Below, in pieces: positions 1 through 9,596 of a stretch of DNA of 32,176 nt. Under the pieces are notes generated by a model. That model did no database searches, was not told the origin of the DNA, and saw nothing but the letters and a program-made list of their open reading frames with translations. The first letter of the stretch is position 1. Each line of letters opens with the position of its first letter. This DNA comes from Actinomycetes bacterium (GTDB taxonomy: Bacteria > Actinomycetota > Actinomycetes > S36-B12 > CAIYMF01). The position numbers and the translations under genes were made by a program. The stretch is taken from the NCBI GenBank assembly GCA_021784035.1, contig JAJXTD010000009.1, positions 1-32,176 of the forward strand, read 5' to 3'.

Positions 1-319
1 ACGCGAGGAGGACCTTCGCGTCGGTCTCGGACGTGCGGCAGGGTCCTTGCAGCCAGGCCTTCGTCGAGGCGAACCCGTCCACCTCCAGCGCGCCGGAGCC
101 GTGCACCACCCCGGTCGCCGTCGTCGACACCGCGGCGAGCCGGTCACCAGCCCGGTGCATCGCCACGGTCAGTCCGGCCAGCGCGGAACCCGGCACCTCG
201 ACCAGGGCACCCGCGCGGGTCAGGTCCGCGAGCCGCGCGACCGCGTCGGTCAGGTCCGCGACCGCGTCCGCGAGGAGTGCACCCGGGGTCCGGGGCGGGA
301 GGCCGGTGGTCGAGCTCAT
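1..319 (-). CDS. N-terminus of DUF222 / HNH-endonuclease-type protein, truncated by window edge
   Basis: Minus-strand reading from ATG at 319: MSSTTGLPPRTPGALLADAVADLTDAVARLADLTRAGALVEVPGSALAGLTVAMHRAGDRLAAVSTTATGVVHGSGALEVDGFASTKAWLQGPCRTSETDAKVLLA, open to the edge; resembles the DUF222 N-terminal pattern of actinobacterial HNH proteins. Confidence 0.6.
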   Translation of the reverse strand, partial: MSSTTGLPPRTPGALLADAVADLTDAVARLADLTRAGALVEVPGSALAGLTVAMHRAGDRLAAVSTTATGVVHGSGALEVDGFASTKAWLQGPCRTSETDAKVLLA

Positions 320-465
320 GCCACGAACCTACGCAGGGGGTCTGACAGTCCAAGGACCCGAAACCCCGCTGTGCACAACTACTTTCCGCGATCCGCGACC
401 ACGCCGAGTGACGACACGACCGCGGCTGCCGGCGACCCCGCCGTGCGCGCGCCGACCCGACCGAC

Positions 466-655
466 GCCGACCGTCCACGGACGGTAGCCAGCGCCCTTCA
501 CCACGTCGGAAGCGCGCTGACGTCACCGAAGCCGACGGTCCACGGACGGTAGCCAGCGCCGTTCGCCACGTCGGAAGCGCGCTGACGCGGCCGAGGCCGA
601 CCGTCCACGGGCCGGTAGCCAGCACTCGTCACCGCGCCGGAAGCGAGCCGACGCG
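466..655. repeat. Tandem direct repeat, three copies, period 65 bp
   Basis: gccgac(c/g)gtccacgg(a)cggtagccagc...tcgtcaccacgtcggaagcgcgctgacg pattern starts at 466, 531 and 596; the third copy is more diverged. Confidence 0.85.
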
Positions 656-677
656 AACGAGGCAGGGACGTGAGCGG

Positions 678-2357
678 TCAGCTGGACTCGTGGACGACGC
701 GGCCGGAGGCGACGGTGAGGACGACGGAGGCGTCGGCGATCGGCGCCCGCCCGTTCGAGACGTAGCCGTCGGCGAAGACGTCGACGTCGAGCACCGCGAG
801 GTCCGCGCGCATCCCGACCGCGATCGCGCCGCCGTCGTCGTCGTGGTTGACGTACGCCGATCCCGCGGTGAACGCGTCGACCGCGACGTCGAGGTCGAGC
901 CGCTGCTCGGGGAGGAACGGCGCCCCGTCTCGCTCGGCCCGCGTCACGGCGACCTCGAGCTGCTCGAGCGGGTCCGCCGTCGTCACCGACCAGTCGCTGC
1001 CCATGGCCAGGCGTGCCCCTGCCGCACGGATCCCCTCGAACGGGTACTGCAGGTCGACACGCTCGCGACCGAGGAACGGCACGGTGAGCTCCTCCATCTG
1101 CGGGTCCGACTTCGCCCAGTACGCCTGGCAGTTCGCGACGACGTCCAGCTCGGCGAACCTCGGGACGTCCTCCGGCTGAACGACCTGGACGTGCGCGATG
1201 TGGTGCCGGAGGTCGTTCGCACCGTTCACCGACCGCGCCGCCTCGACCGCGTCGAGCGAGTCGCGCACCGCGCGGTCGCCGATCGCGTGCAGGTGCACCT
1301 GGAAGCCGAGGGCGTCCAGCTCGGTGACCGCGGCCGCGAGGAGGTCCCGGTCGACGTAGGACAGGCCGTGGTTGTCCGTGTGACCGCCGCAGCCGTCGCA
1401 GTAGGGCTCGAGCAGCGCGCCCGTGTAGTTCTCGAGCACGCCGTCGGTCATGATCTTCACGGTGGTCGGGAAGAAGCCCGCGACCCCGGAGCCGGCCGCG
1501 ACCGCCGCGCCCGACGCCCGCTCACGCTGCGCCTGCACGTCGGCGATCTGCTCGAGGCCGCGGTGCCGGTCCCACCACAGCGCACCGACCACCCGGGCCG
1601 TCAGCCGGCCGTCGGCGGCCAGCGAGCGGTACGCCTCGAGCGTCGCCGGTGTCACCCACGCGTCCTGCCAGCCGGTGATCCCGAGCGCGTGCAGGTGCGC
1701 CTGCGCCTCGAGGATCGAGGCCTCCCACTCCCGCTGCTGCGGCACGGGCACGACCCGGTCGTTGAAGGAGTACGCCGCACCCTCGTGCAGGCAGCCGGTC
1801 GCGGCGCCGTCCGGGTCGCGCTCGATCCGCCCGTCGGACGGGTCGGGGGTGCGGTCGGTGATCCCGCCGAGCTCCAGCGCGCGGCTGTTCACCCACGCGC
1901 CGTGGACGTCCTTGTTGAACAGGAACACCGGACGGTCCGGGACGACCGCGTCGAGGTCCTCCTTGCGCGGCAGTCCCCCCGGGAAGCACTCCATCGCCCA
2001 GCCGCCACCGACGATCCACGGCTCGTGCGGGTGCGCCGCGGCGTACCCCGCGACGGCGTCGAGGTAGGCGTCGCGGCCGAGCAGGTCGTTGAGCCAGACG
2101 CGGAGCCGGTTGCGGCCGGCGAACGGCGCGTGCACGTGCCCGTCCTGGAACCCGGGCAGCACGAGGCCGCCGGGTGCCCGGACGACACGGGTGCGCGGCC
2201 CGGCGAGGGCGAGCACGTCCGCCGTGGTGCCGAGCGCGGAGATCCGGTCGCCCGTGACGGCGATCCCCGTCGACCACCGGCCTCCGGGGCGGCGTACCCG
2301 GGCGTCGGCGATGACCAGGTCCGGCGCCACGGTCGGGCGCTCCAGCTGCGTGGACAC
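678..2357 (-). CDS. Amidohydrolase family protein (YtcJ-like metal-dependent hydrolase)
   Basis: Long ORF with VLPGFQDGHVHAPF, HLHAIGDRAVRDSLDAVE, HHIAHVQVVQPEDVPRFAELDVVANCQ, MGSDWSVTTADPLEQLE; GTG start at 2357 preceded by GGAG. Confidence 0.88.
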   Translation of the reverse strand: MSTQLERPTVAPDLVIADARVRRPGGRWSTGIAVTGDRISALGTTADVLALAGPRTRVVRAPGGLVLPGFQDGHVHAPFAGRNRLRVWLNDLLGRDAYLDAVAGYAAAHPHEPWIVGGGWAMECFPGGLPRKEDLDAVVPDRPVFLFNKDVHGAWVNSRALELGGITDRTPDPSDGRIERDPDGAATGCLHEGAAYSFNDRVVPVPQQREWEASILEAQAHLHALGITGWQDAWVTPATLEAYRSLAADGRLTARVVGALWWDRHRGLEQIADVQAQRERASGAAVAAGSGVAGFFPTTVKIMTDGVLENYTGALLEPYCDGCGGHTDNHGLSYVDRDLLAAAVTELDALGFQVHLHAIGDRAVRDSLDAVEAARSVNGANDLRHHIAHVQVVQPEDVPRFAELDVVANCQAYWAKSDPQMEELTVPFLGRERVDLQYPFEGIRAAGARLAMGSDWSVTTADPLEQLEVAVTRAERDGAPFLPEQRLDLDVAVDAFTAGSAYVNHDDDGGAIAVGMRADLAVLDVDVFADGYVSNGRAPIADASVVLTVASGRVVHESS

Positions 2358-2604
2358 CGGTGGGGACCTCTCCTCCTCGACGTGCGGCGGTCGTGGCCGA
2401 GGCCGCGGCACGACACCCTAGGGGCGCACCGATACCGGACGGTTCGGCGCCCGGGATGGCGAGCCGAGATCTGGTGGCGCACACTCGAGTTGGGAGAGAT
2501 GGGGTGCCCGCCCCGGACCCCCACCGGAGGTCGCCGCACCTGCCCGATACGCAGTCCGTAAGGGGTGACGGTAGGGCGAGTCGGATCGACCCGGGGAATG
2601 ACGA

Positions 2605-2635
2605 AGGCCTCGCGACGTCGATGACCGCGGGGCCT
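2605..2635. other. Imperfect stem-loop in the intergenic region
   Basis: aggcctcgcg / cgcggggcct arms (one mismatch) around an 11-nt loop. Confidence 0.35.
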
Positions 2636-2899
2636 CCGCCATGTCAGGGCATCGTCCCACTGTCCTACCGACTCAGGCTCCGAGCCAGTAGGAGTCGACC
2701 TCGCCGAAACCGCCCGAGACCGCCCCGCGACGTGCCACTCGACCGTGAAGGCGGCCGCAGGGTCCCCGACCCCCTACAGTGGTACCGACACCGGAGTCGA
2801 ACTCCCGACCGGTGCCCGACCGCCGAGCGGCGTATGACACGCCTCGGCCACATCACGGCCGCGCGCCGACGGGATCGCGCGCCGAAGGCAAGGACACGC

Positions 2900-3268
2900 A
2901 TGAGCTCCGCATTTGCACTGCCGTTCCAGGGCCCGCCCGTCCGCGAGGTCAGCGACGAGGAGGCCGCGGCCGACTTCGAGGCCGAGGTCGCCGCACTCGA
3001 GGCGCACCCCCAGCCGCACCCCGACGTCCCCGACTCCGACGGTGCCGCGCCGCTGCGCATGACCAAGGGCGCCACCGCCGCGGCGGCGGCCGACGGTGTC
3101 ACGGACGACGACATCCGTACCGTCATCGCCGACCCGCAGGAGATCGAGCCGGACCCGGCCGGGAACGGCCGGATGCGGCTGCGGCGCGGCTCACTCACCG
3201 TCGTCGTCGCCCGCGACGGCGCCGTCCTCTCGGTCCGCGACCGCAAGCCCCGCCGCCGCCGCGGCTGA
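2900..3268 (+). CDS. Small protein with DUF4258-like C-terminal domain
   Basis: MSSAFALPFQGPPVREVSDEEAAADFEAEVAALEAHPQ...GVTDDDIRTVIADPQEIEPDPAGNGRMRLRRGSLTVVVARDGAVLSVRDRK; the end resembles DUF4258-type domains. Confidence 0.6.
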   Translation: MSSAFALPFQGPPVREVSDEEAAADFEAEVAALEAHPQPHPDVPDSDGAAPLRMTKGATAAAAADGVTDDDIRTVIADPQEIEPDPAGNGRMRLRRGSLTVVVARDGAVLSVRDRKPRRRRG

Positions 3269-3320
3269 CCGCTCGCCCACCGGCTCGGCCTGAAGCTGAG
3301 CCGCGGCGCGGTTCATGACG

Positions 3321-3394
3321 TGGGCGCAGAGGGACTCGAACCCCCGACCACCTGCTTGTAAGGCAGGTGCTCTGACCAGCTGAGCTATACGCCC
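3321..3394 (-). tRNA. tRNA-Val (anticodon TAC)
   Basis: Reverse complement GGGCGTATAGCTCAGCTGGTCAGAGCACCTGCCTTACAAGCAGGTGGTCGGGGGTTCGAGTCCCTCTGCGCCCA folds as a cloverleaf; anticodon loop CTTACAA. Confidence 0.95.
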
Positions 3395-3433
3395 GGACGA
3401 CACCATGTGCCGAGCCGCGAGGGTACCCCGGAC

Positions 3434-3601
3434 GCGCACGTGGCCACGAACCCGGCGCACGTCGCGCACACGCCGGCGCACGTCGCGCACACGCCGGCGC
3501 ACGTCGCGCACACGCCGGCGCACGTCGCGCACACGCCGGACCACGTCGCGCACAGTCCAGCGCACGTCGCGCACGACCCCGCCGTAGGTCACGCATCAGC
3601 C
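3434..3601. repeat. 21-bp tandem minisatellite, about 8 units
   Basis: Units of gcgcacgtcgcgcacacgccg; 3455-3538 are four perfect copies, flanking units degenerate. Confidence 0.92.
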
Positions 3602-3722
3602 CGGCACACGTCGGGAGCGAGCCGGTCACGTCGCCGGGGTCTCGGGCCGCCGGCGACGTGGCCGTCCCTGCATCCTGCGTCCGGTCGCGCCGTCCCGCAT
3701 CCGGGAGCCGGTCGCGCCCGGG

Positions 3723-4070
3723 TCAGCCCGCGTCGGCGTCGCCGCGCAGCACCCGGTCCAGCGCGGCGGCCACGTCGTCGGCCAGCGCGTCCCGCGCCGC
3801 GTCCGACGACGTCGGCCCGGTGGACCCGGGGTCCCGCGTACCGCCCGCAGTCGCATCGGTCGCGCCGCAGGCACGGCACACCACCTCGCCGAGCTGCTTC
3901 ACGAGCACGGTCGAGCCGCACGTCCGGCAGCGGTCCAGCCCGTCGGTCCACCCCTCCACCTGGCAGTCGGGGCAGATGAGCACCTGGTCCCCGCCCACGA
4001 CGGCGCGGCGCCACGTCGAGGGACCCGACTCCGGGTCGACCTGGCGTCGACGGCAGCGATGGCAGCCCAC
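3723..4070 (-). CDS. Small zinc-ribbon protein (four CxxC motifs)
   Basis: VGCHRCRRRQVDPESGPSTWRRAVVGGDQVLICPDCQVEGWTDGLDRCRTCGSTVLVKQLGEVVCRACGATDA...; GTG start chosen to include the first CxxC; GAGG upstream. Confidence 0.6.
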   Translation of the reverse strand: MGCHRCRRRQVDPESGPSTWRRAVVGGDQVLICPDCQVEGWTDGLDRCRTCGSTVLVKQLGEVVCRACGATDATAGGTRDPGSTGPTSSDAARDALADDVAAALDRVLRGDADAG

Positions 4071-4099
4071 GGTGTCGGAAATCCTCGTGCGCGTGCCGG

Positions 4100-4558
4100 T
4101 CAGAGGGCCGAGAGGGCGTCGCGGTAGTCCGACGTACGGCGCGCGTCGGCCGGGCTGTTCACGACCGACCAGCGCACGACACCGCGCTTGTCGATGACGA
4201 ACGTGCCTCGCCGCGGGAACCCCCGGTCCTCGAGGAACACGCCGTACCGGGCTGCCACCGCGCCGTGCGGCCAGAAGTCGCTCAGCAGCGCGAACTCGTA
4301 GTTCTCCTGCTCGGCGTAGACCTTGAGGGTCGCCTCGCTGTCGCAGGAGACGCCGAGCACCACCGTGTCGTCGTCCTCGAGCGCGAGCCGCTCGTCGCGG
4401 ATCGCGCCGAGCTCGCCGGTGCAGGTCGGGGTGAACGCCTTCGGGAAGAAGACCAGCATGACGTTCTTCCGGCCGCGGAACGACGAGAGCCGCACGGGCT
4501 CGCCGAACTGGTTGCGCAGCTCGAAGTCCGGGGCCTCGTGGCCGACCTCGACCGTCAT
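4100..4558 (-). CDS. Peroxiredoxin (AhpC/TSA superfamily, AhpE-like)
   Basis: MTVEVGHEAPDFELRNQFGEPVRLSSFRGRKNVMLVFFPKAFTPTCTGELGAIRDE; peroxidatic motif FTPTCTGE. Confidence 0.93.
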   Translation of the reverse strand: MTVEVGHEAPDFELRNQFGEPVRLSSFRGRKNVMLVFFPKAFTPTCTGELGAIRDERLALEDDDTVVLGVSCDSEATLKVYAEQENYEFALLSDFWPHGAVAARYGVFLEDRGFPRRGTFVIDKRGVVRWSVVNSPADARRTSDYRDALSAL

Positions 4559-4619
4559 GCACGTGTCCTCTCGCGGTGTCCGGCGTCGCGGCGACGCCCG
4601 GCCAGGGCAGGATGCGATC

Positions 4620-5564
4620 GTGACACAGCTCCCGCCGGCCCTCATCCCGAGCCCGGGCGAGCGCGGCCTGGCGACGTCGGACCCGGAGCGACTCGCCGCG
4701 TCCGTCGCGCAGTCGTGGGCGCTGTTCGGCGCGATGGTCGACGACGTCGACCTCGACGCGGTCTCGCGGGCCAAGGGCCTCACGGCGCGCGAGGTCGTCA
4801 TCCCGCTCGGGGCGTGGGACGACAACCGTCCGCTGCCCGCTCTCCTCGAGGAGGCACGACGCGGCGTCGTCGGGGACCACGACCAGGGAGCGCTCGTCGA
4901 CGCCGTGCGCTCGGCGCACCGGCACGAGTCCGACACCGCCATCCGCGAGGCGCTGCGGCGCCAGGGCGAGGACATGGAGTCGTTCCTGTTCGGCCCCGAC
5001 GTCGACGAGCTCGGCGGGGCACCGGTGGCCTCGATGCTGGGGACGCTGCCGGTCGTCACGTTCCTGCACGCCGCGACGTACCCGCTCGCGACGTCCGCGC
5101 TCGACCTCGAGCGGGCCGGCGCCCGCGTGCCCGAGGTGCTGCTGGACAACGGCCTGCTGGGCCTCGTCGACACGATCGGCGCACTCGCCGCGCGCCAGGG
5201 GCTCACCGCCTCGATCGCTGCGATCACGCCGGGCCGCGTCGTCGCGACGGGAGCGACGGGCGGTGCCTGGCGCACCGCGCTGCTCGACGCCGAGAGCCTC
5301 GACGGCGACCTGCCGGACGCGGCCGGACCGTCCGCGGAGGGCTCGGCGCGGCTCATCCTGGACATCACGTCGGGGCGCGCCGACATCCCCACGGCGATCC
5401 GCCGTCGCGAGGTCGCCGTGCACGACCTGGCGGGGCTGCTGGCGCTCGCACCCGTCGTCGAGCAGGTGCCGGGGATCCCCGGCCGCGCCGCCCTCGTCGG
5501 GGCGATCCGCGCGACGAGCGTCCTCGCCGGAGCCTGGCGGCGCCTCCCGCTCCCCCGCCGCTGA
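4620..5564 (+). CDS. Maleylpyruvate isomerase-like (mycothiol-dependent/DinB-type N-terminus) family protein
   Basis: SWALFGAMVDDVDLDAVSRAKGLTAREVVIPLGAWDDN resembles MDMPI/DinB N-termini; the C-terminal part looks SCP2-like. GTG start. Confidence 0.5.
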   Translation: MTQLPPALIPSPGERGLATSDPERLAASVAQSWALFGAMVDDVDLDAVSRAKGLTAREVVIPLGAWDDNRPLPALLEEARRGVVGDHDQGALVDAVRSAHRHESDTAIREALRRQGEDMESFLFGPDVDELGGAPVASMLGTLPVVTFLHAATYPLATSALDLERAGARVPEVLLDNGLLGLVDTIGALAARQGLTASIAAITPGRVVATGATGGAWRTALLDAESLDGDLPDAAGPSAEGSARLILDITSGRADIPTAIRRREVAVHDLAGLLALAPVVEQVPGIPGRAALVGAIRATSVLAGAWRRLPLPRR

Positions 5565-5757
5565 GGGACCGTTCGCCATACGCCGTTCGCCGCGCGCCCC
5601 GTCGTTCGCCGTGAATGTGCCCCCGACTGCGCAAGACGCAGCTCTCGCTCCCCAGCTCGCGCGTGTGGACTGGCCGTCCGGTATGTGGAGGGAATCACGG
5701 CTGCTTCTAGCGCAGCTCAGGGCACCTTCACCCGGAAGAGCGGGCGGGCGGGGGGCG

Positions 5758-6189
5758 TCAGCGGCGGACGGCTCGAGGGGCGACGAGGCGAGTGCCCTGC
5801 CAGTCGCGCGAGGCGGAGATCGTGCTCGTCGACTGCAGGCCCGCGGTGGGGGCAGCGTCGGAGATCTCGGCGGACTCGACATGGCCGTCGCGGCCGGGCT
5901 TCGGGGTCAGCAGCCACACGACGCCCTGGTCGGCGAGGATCCCGATCGCGTCGACGAGCGCGTCCACCAGGTCGCCGTCCTCGTCCCGCCACCACAGCAG
6001 GACGACGTCCACGACGTCGTCGTAGTCGTCGTCCACCAGCTCGGAGCCTGCGACCGCGACGACGCCGGCCCGCAGGTCCGCGTCGCAGTCGTCGTCGTAG
6101 CCGATCTCCTGCACGACCTGGCCGGCGGTGATGCCGAGCTTGCTGGCCAGGCTGCGCTGGACCTCCGCGTTGTCCGCGGTCGCGGTCAC
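5758..6189 (-). CDS. DUF3052 family protein
   Basis: VTATADNAEVQRSLASKLGITAGQVVQEIGYDDDCDADLRAGVVAVAGSELVDDDYDDVVDVVLLWWRDEDGDLVDALVDAIGILADQGVVWLLTPKPGRDGHVESAEISDAAPTAGLQ; commonly adjacent to aceE in actinobacteria. Confidence 0.85.
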   Translation of the reverse strand: MTATADNAEVQRSLASKLGITAGQVVQEIGYDDDCDADLRAGVVAVAGSELVDDDYDDVVDVVLLWWRDEDGDLVDALVDAIGILADQGVVWLLTPKPGRDGHVESAEISDAAPTAGLQSTSTISASRDWQGTRLVAPRAVRR

Positions 6190-6500
6190 GACGGCCTCCG
6201 ATTCCTCTCGGGCCGGCGGCGCCGGCCCTCCCACCCCGAGGGGATGGGCGTAGTCCAGCCGACCGCGAGCACCTGGCGCAAGCACCCGCGCGCTTCGAGG
6301 GGTGCGCGTCGCGCACGTCACACGCCGCACAGCGCCACGGATCGGGCCGCGCCGGACCCCCGGCCCGCCCAGGTCGGGACCGCGCACGCGGGCGGTGCGG
6401 TGGAACTCGCGGGTAACCGGCAGGATGGTGCCCGTGACGCCCCCGTGACCCGGGGACGCCGCGCGCCGCACCCTTGCGACCCGAGGAGTTGGATCCCCCC

Positions 6501-9236
6501 GTGGCACCCGGACGCGACCGCGAGCCCCTGCTGGCCGGCGGCCTCCCCACGCAGTACGTCGACGTCGATCCCGACGAGACCGGCGAGTGGCTCGACTCCT
6601 TCGACGCGCTCGTCGCCCACGCCGGCCCGTACCGCGCTCGCTACATCATGCTGTCGCTGCTGCGGAGGGCCGCCGAGCAGAACGTCGGCGTGCCGAGCCT
6701 GCGGAGCACCGACTACATCAACACGATCCCGCCGGAGCGCGAGCCCTGGTTCCCCGGCGACGAGGAGATCGAGCACCGCGTCCGCCAGTACGCCCGCTGG
6801 AACGCGGCGATCATGGTGCACCGCGCGCAGCGGCCCGGCGTCGGCGTCGGCGGTCACATCTCGACGTACGCCTCCACCGCCTCGCTCTACGAGGTCGGCT
6901 TCAACCACTTCTTCCGCGGCAAGGACCACCCCGGCGGCGGTGACCAGATCTACTTCCAGGGCCACGGCTCGCCGGGCATGTATGCCCGCGCCTTCCTCGA
7001 GGGCCGGCTCACCGCCGACCAGCTCGACGGCTTCCGCCAGGAGCTCTCGCACCCGGGCGGCGGCCTGTCGTCGTACCCGCACCCGCGGCTCATGCCGAGC
7101 TTCTGGGAGTTCCCGACGGTCTCGATGGGCCTCGGCCCGCTCAACGCGATCTACCAGGCGCGGTTCAACCGCTACCTGCACGGCCGCGGGATCAAGGACA
7201 CGAGCGACCAGCGCGTGTGGGCGTTCCTCGGCGACGGCGAGATGGACGAGGTGGAGAGCCTCGGTGCGCTCGGCCTCGCCGCCCGCGAGGAGCTGGACAA
7301 CCTCACGTTCGTCGTCAACTGCAACCTGCAGCGGCTCGACGGCCCGGTGCGCGGCAACGGCAAGATCATCCAGGAGCTCGAGTCGATGTTCCGAGGTGCC
7401 GGGTGGAACGTCATCAAGGTGGTCTGGGGTCGCCGGTGGGACGAGCTGCTCGCCAAGGACACCGACGGCGCGCTCGTCAACCTGATGAACCGCACGCCCG
7501 ACGGCGACTTCCAGACCTACAAGGCCGAGAGCGGGGCGTACGTCCGGGAGCACTTCTTCGGCCGCGACCCGCGCACGCGGAAGATGGTCGAGGACTGGAC
7601 CGACGAGGAGGTGTGGTCGCTGCGCCGCGGCGGCCACGACTACCGCAAGCTGTACGCCGCCTACCTCGCGGCCACCGAGCACAAGGGCCAACCGACCGTC
7701 ATCCTCGCGAAGACGATCAAGGGCTGGACGCTCGGCAGTCACTTCGAGGGTCGCAACGCCACGCACCAGATGAAGAAGCTGACCCTCGAGGACCTCAAGT
7801 CGTTCCGGGACACGCTGCAGATCCCGATCCCGGACTCCGAGCTCGACGAGAAGCTCCCGCCGTACTACCACCCCGGCATGGACCACGAGCACACGCAGTA
7901 CATGCTCGAGCGACGGCGGGCGCTCGGCGGCGGCGTGCCGTCGCGGCGCGTGGTGAACAAGCCGCTGGTCCTGCCCGGCGACACGGCGTACGACGCCGTC
8001 CGGCGCGGCTCGGGCAAGCAGCAGATCGCCACGACGATGGCGTTCGTGCGGATGCTCAAGGACCTCATGCGTGACCCGGAGATCGGCCGGCGCATCGTGC
8101 CGATCATCCCGGACGAGGCCCGCACCTTCGGCATGGACAGCCTGTTCCCGACAGCGAAGATCTACTCGCCGCACGGCCAGACCTACACCTCGGTCGACCG
8201 CGACCTCGTCCTCGCCTACAAGGAGTCGACGAGCGGTCAGCTGCTGCACGAGGGCATCAACGAGGCCGGCTCCGTCGCGTCGTTCACCGCAGTCGGGTCG
8301 TCGTACGCCACGCACGGCGAGCCGATGATCCCGATCTACATCTTCTACTCGATGTTCGGGTTCCAGCGCACCGGTGACGGCTTCTGGGCCGCCATGGACC
8401 AGATGGCGCGCGGCTTCGTGCTCGGCGCCACGGCGGGTCGTACGACGCTCAACGGCGAGGGGCTCCAGCACGAGGACGGCCACTCGCCGGTGCTCGCGAT
8501 GACGAACCCCGCCGTCGTCGCCTACGACGCGGCGTACGGCTACGAGCTCGGCCACATCGTCAAGGACGGCCTGCGCCGGATGTACGGCGAGGACCCGGAG
8601 AACGTCTTCTACTACCTGACGATGTACAACGAGCCGTACGTCCAGCCGGCCGAGCCGGAGGACGTCGACGTCGACGGCATCCTGCGCGGCATGCACCTGC
8701 TGTCGGCGGCCGGCGACGGCGAGGGCCCGCGCGCGCAGGTCCTCGCGTCCGGTGTCGCGGTGCCGTGGGCGCTCGAGGCGCAGCGGCTGCTGCGGGAGGA
8801 CTGGGGCGTGCACGCCGACGTCTGGTCCGTCACGTCCTGGACCGAGCTGCGCCGCGACGGCCTCGAGGTCGACCGGCACAACCTGCTGCACCCGACCGGC
8901 GAGAGGCGGACGGCGTACGTCACCGAGCGCCTCGCCGGGCGTCCCGGGCCCGTCGTCGGCGTCTCGGACTACATGCGCGAGCTGCAGGACGTCATCCGCT
9001 CGTGGGTGCCGTCGGACTATGCGACGCTCGGCACCGACGGCTGGGGCATGTCCGACACCCGCGGCGCGCTGCGGCGGCACTTCCTGGTCGACGCGCAGAG
9101 CATCACGGTCCGCACGCTGGCGTCGCTCGCCGAGCGCGGTGAGCTGCCGCGGGAGCAGGTCGCCGAGGCGATCGAGCGCTACCAGCTCACCGACCCCTCG
9201 GCCGCCGACGCCGGCAACACCGAGGGCGCCGGCTGA
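6501..9236 (+). CDS. aceE: Pyruvate dehydrogenase (acetyl-transferring), homodimeric E1
   Basis: [115 protein letters not shown]. The ORF track starts at 6474; GTG at 6501 preferred. Confidence 0.95.
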   Translation: MAPGRDREPLLAGGLPTQYVDVDPDETGEWLDSFDALVAHAGPYRARYIMLSLLRRAAEQNVGVPSLRSTDYINTIPPEREPWFPGDEEIEHRVRQYARWNAAIMVHRAQRPGVGVGGHISTYASTASLYEVGFNHFFRGKDHPGGGDQIYFQGHGSPGMYARAFLEGRLTADQLDGFRQELSHPGGGLSSYPHPRLMPSFWEFPTVSMGLGPLNAIYQARFNRYLHGRGIKDTSDQRVWAFLGDGEMDEVESLGALGLAAREELDNLTFVVNCNLQRLDGPVRGNGKIIQELESMFRGAGWNVIKVVWGRRWDELLAKDTDGALVNLMNRTPDGDFQTYKAESGAYVREHFFGRDPRTRKMVEDWTDEEVWSLRRGGHDYRKLYAAYLAATEHKGQPTVILAKTIKGWTLGSHFEGRNATHQMKKLTLEDLKSFRDTLQIPIPDSELDEKLPPYYHPGMDHEHTQYMLERRRALGGGVPSRRVVNKPLVLPGDTAYDAVRRGSGKQQIATTMAFVRMLKDLMRDPEIGRRIVPIIPDEARTFGMDSLFPTAKIYSPHGQTYTSVDRDLVLAYKESTSGQLLHEGINEAGSVASFTAVGSSYATHGEPMIPIYIFYSMFGFQRTGDGFWAAMDQMARGFVLGATAGRTTLNGEGLQHEDGHSPVLAMTNPAVVAYDAAYGYELGHIVKDGLRRMYGEDPENVFYYLTMYNEPYVQPAEPEDVDVDGILRGMHLLSAAGDGEGPRAQVLASGVAVPWALEAQRLLREDWGVHADVWSVTSWTELRRDGLEVDRHNLLHPTGERRTAYVTERLAGRPGPVVGVSDYMRELQDVIRSWVPSDYATLGTDGWGMSDTRGALRRHFLVDAQSITVRTLASLAERGELPREQVAEAIERYQLTDPSAADAGNTEGAG

Positions 9237-9246
9237 CCCCAGCCAG

Positions 9247-9286
9247 GTGACAACGACCCGGTCCCGAAGGACCGGGTCGTTGTCAC
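9247..9286 (+). terminator. Perfect 18-bp stem-loop after aceE
   Basis: gtgacaacgacccggtcc-cgaa-ggaccgggtcgttgtcac, 11 bp downstream of the stop. Confidence 0.85.
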
Positions 9287-9414
9287 TGAGGGTGGCCCTG
9301 GTTGCTTAGAGAGCGCCATTCGCCGCCCTCATGGCGCGCCTGTCCGCCGTACCGCTGGGGGGTCATGAGGGCGGCGTTTGTTGCGCTCTAGGCAACCAGG
9401 GCCACCTTCAGTGA
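9283..9414. mobile_element. MITE-like element: 51-bp imperfect inverted arms around a 30-nt centre
   Basis: Left arm 9283-9333 tcactgagggtggccctggttgcttagagagcgccattcgccgccctcatg pairs with right arm 9364-9414 (reverse complement tcactgaaggtggccctggttgcctagagcgcaacaaacgccgccctcatg); 44/51 identical. Confidence 0.5.
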
Positions 9415-9488
9415 GATCGGCCGAGCGTGGTGTTGAACCGGTCGGCGGCGCGACGCAGGTCCACCGCCGGGGCGGGGGTGTGCTTCAC
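9408..9488 (-). pseudogene. Truncated N-terminal fragment of a pirin-family gene
   Basis: GTG with GGAG upstream reads VKHTPAPAVDLRRAADRFNTTLGRSH*; VDLRRAADRF-TxLG matches the pirin N-terminus, and similarity stops at the edge of the inverted-repeat element. Confidence 0.5.
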
Positions 9489-9596
9489 GAGCGGGCTCCG
9501 TCCCGAGTAGTTGACGATTCAGCTATACGCCGGGTTGTGGTATTCCGCCAACGGCGCGAGCTCGACGACCACCCGGCTTCCCCTAGGCTGCCAGGC

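Noticed and set aside
33-2561. 842-aa plus-strand ORF over the amidohydrolase region
   Set aside because: Antisense shadow ORF of a high-GC gene; Arg/Pro-rich, no domain signal, while the minus frame encodes a clear amidohydrolase.
2793-2825. Possible second tRNA (ggagtcgaactcccgacc resembles an antisense T-arm)
   Set aside because: The T-stem does not pair with a 7-nt loop and no acceptor, D or anticodon arms are found.
3434-3601. CRISPR array
   Set aside because: Contiguous 21-bp units with no unique spacers and no cas genes.
3407-3979. 190-aa ORF with (PAHVAHT)n as a real repeat protein
   Set aside because: No RBS identified, second half overlaps the zinc-ribbon gene in antisense; more simply a 21-bp array that is a multiple of 3. 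Kept only as a repeat finding.
5570-5610. Three copies of cgttcgcc
   Set aside because: Short, irregularly spaced and common in this GC-rich context.
6318-9080. 920-aa minus-strand ORF opposite aceE
   Set aside because: Antisense shadow of aceE; low-complexity Val/Arg/Ala composition.
9518-9533. agctatacgcc shared with the tRNA-Val 5' end, as an integration (att) remnant
   Set aside because: Only about 11 nt, no integrase or phage genes; more likely a -10-like element (TATAGC on the minus strand) for the pirin remnant.
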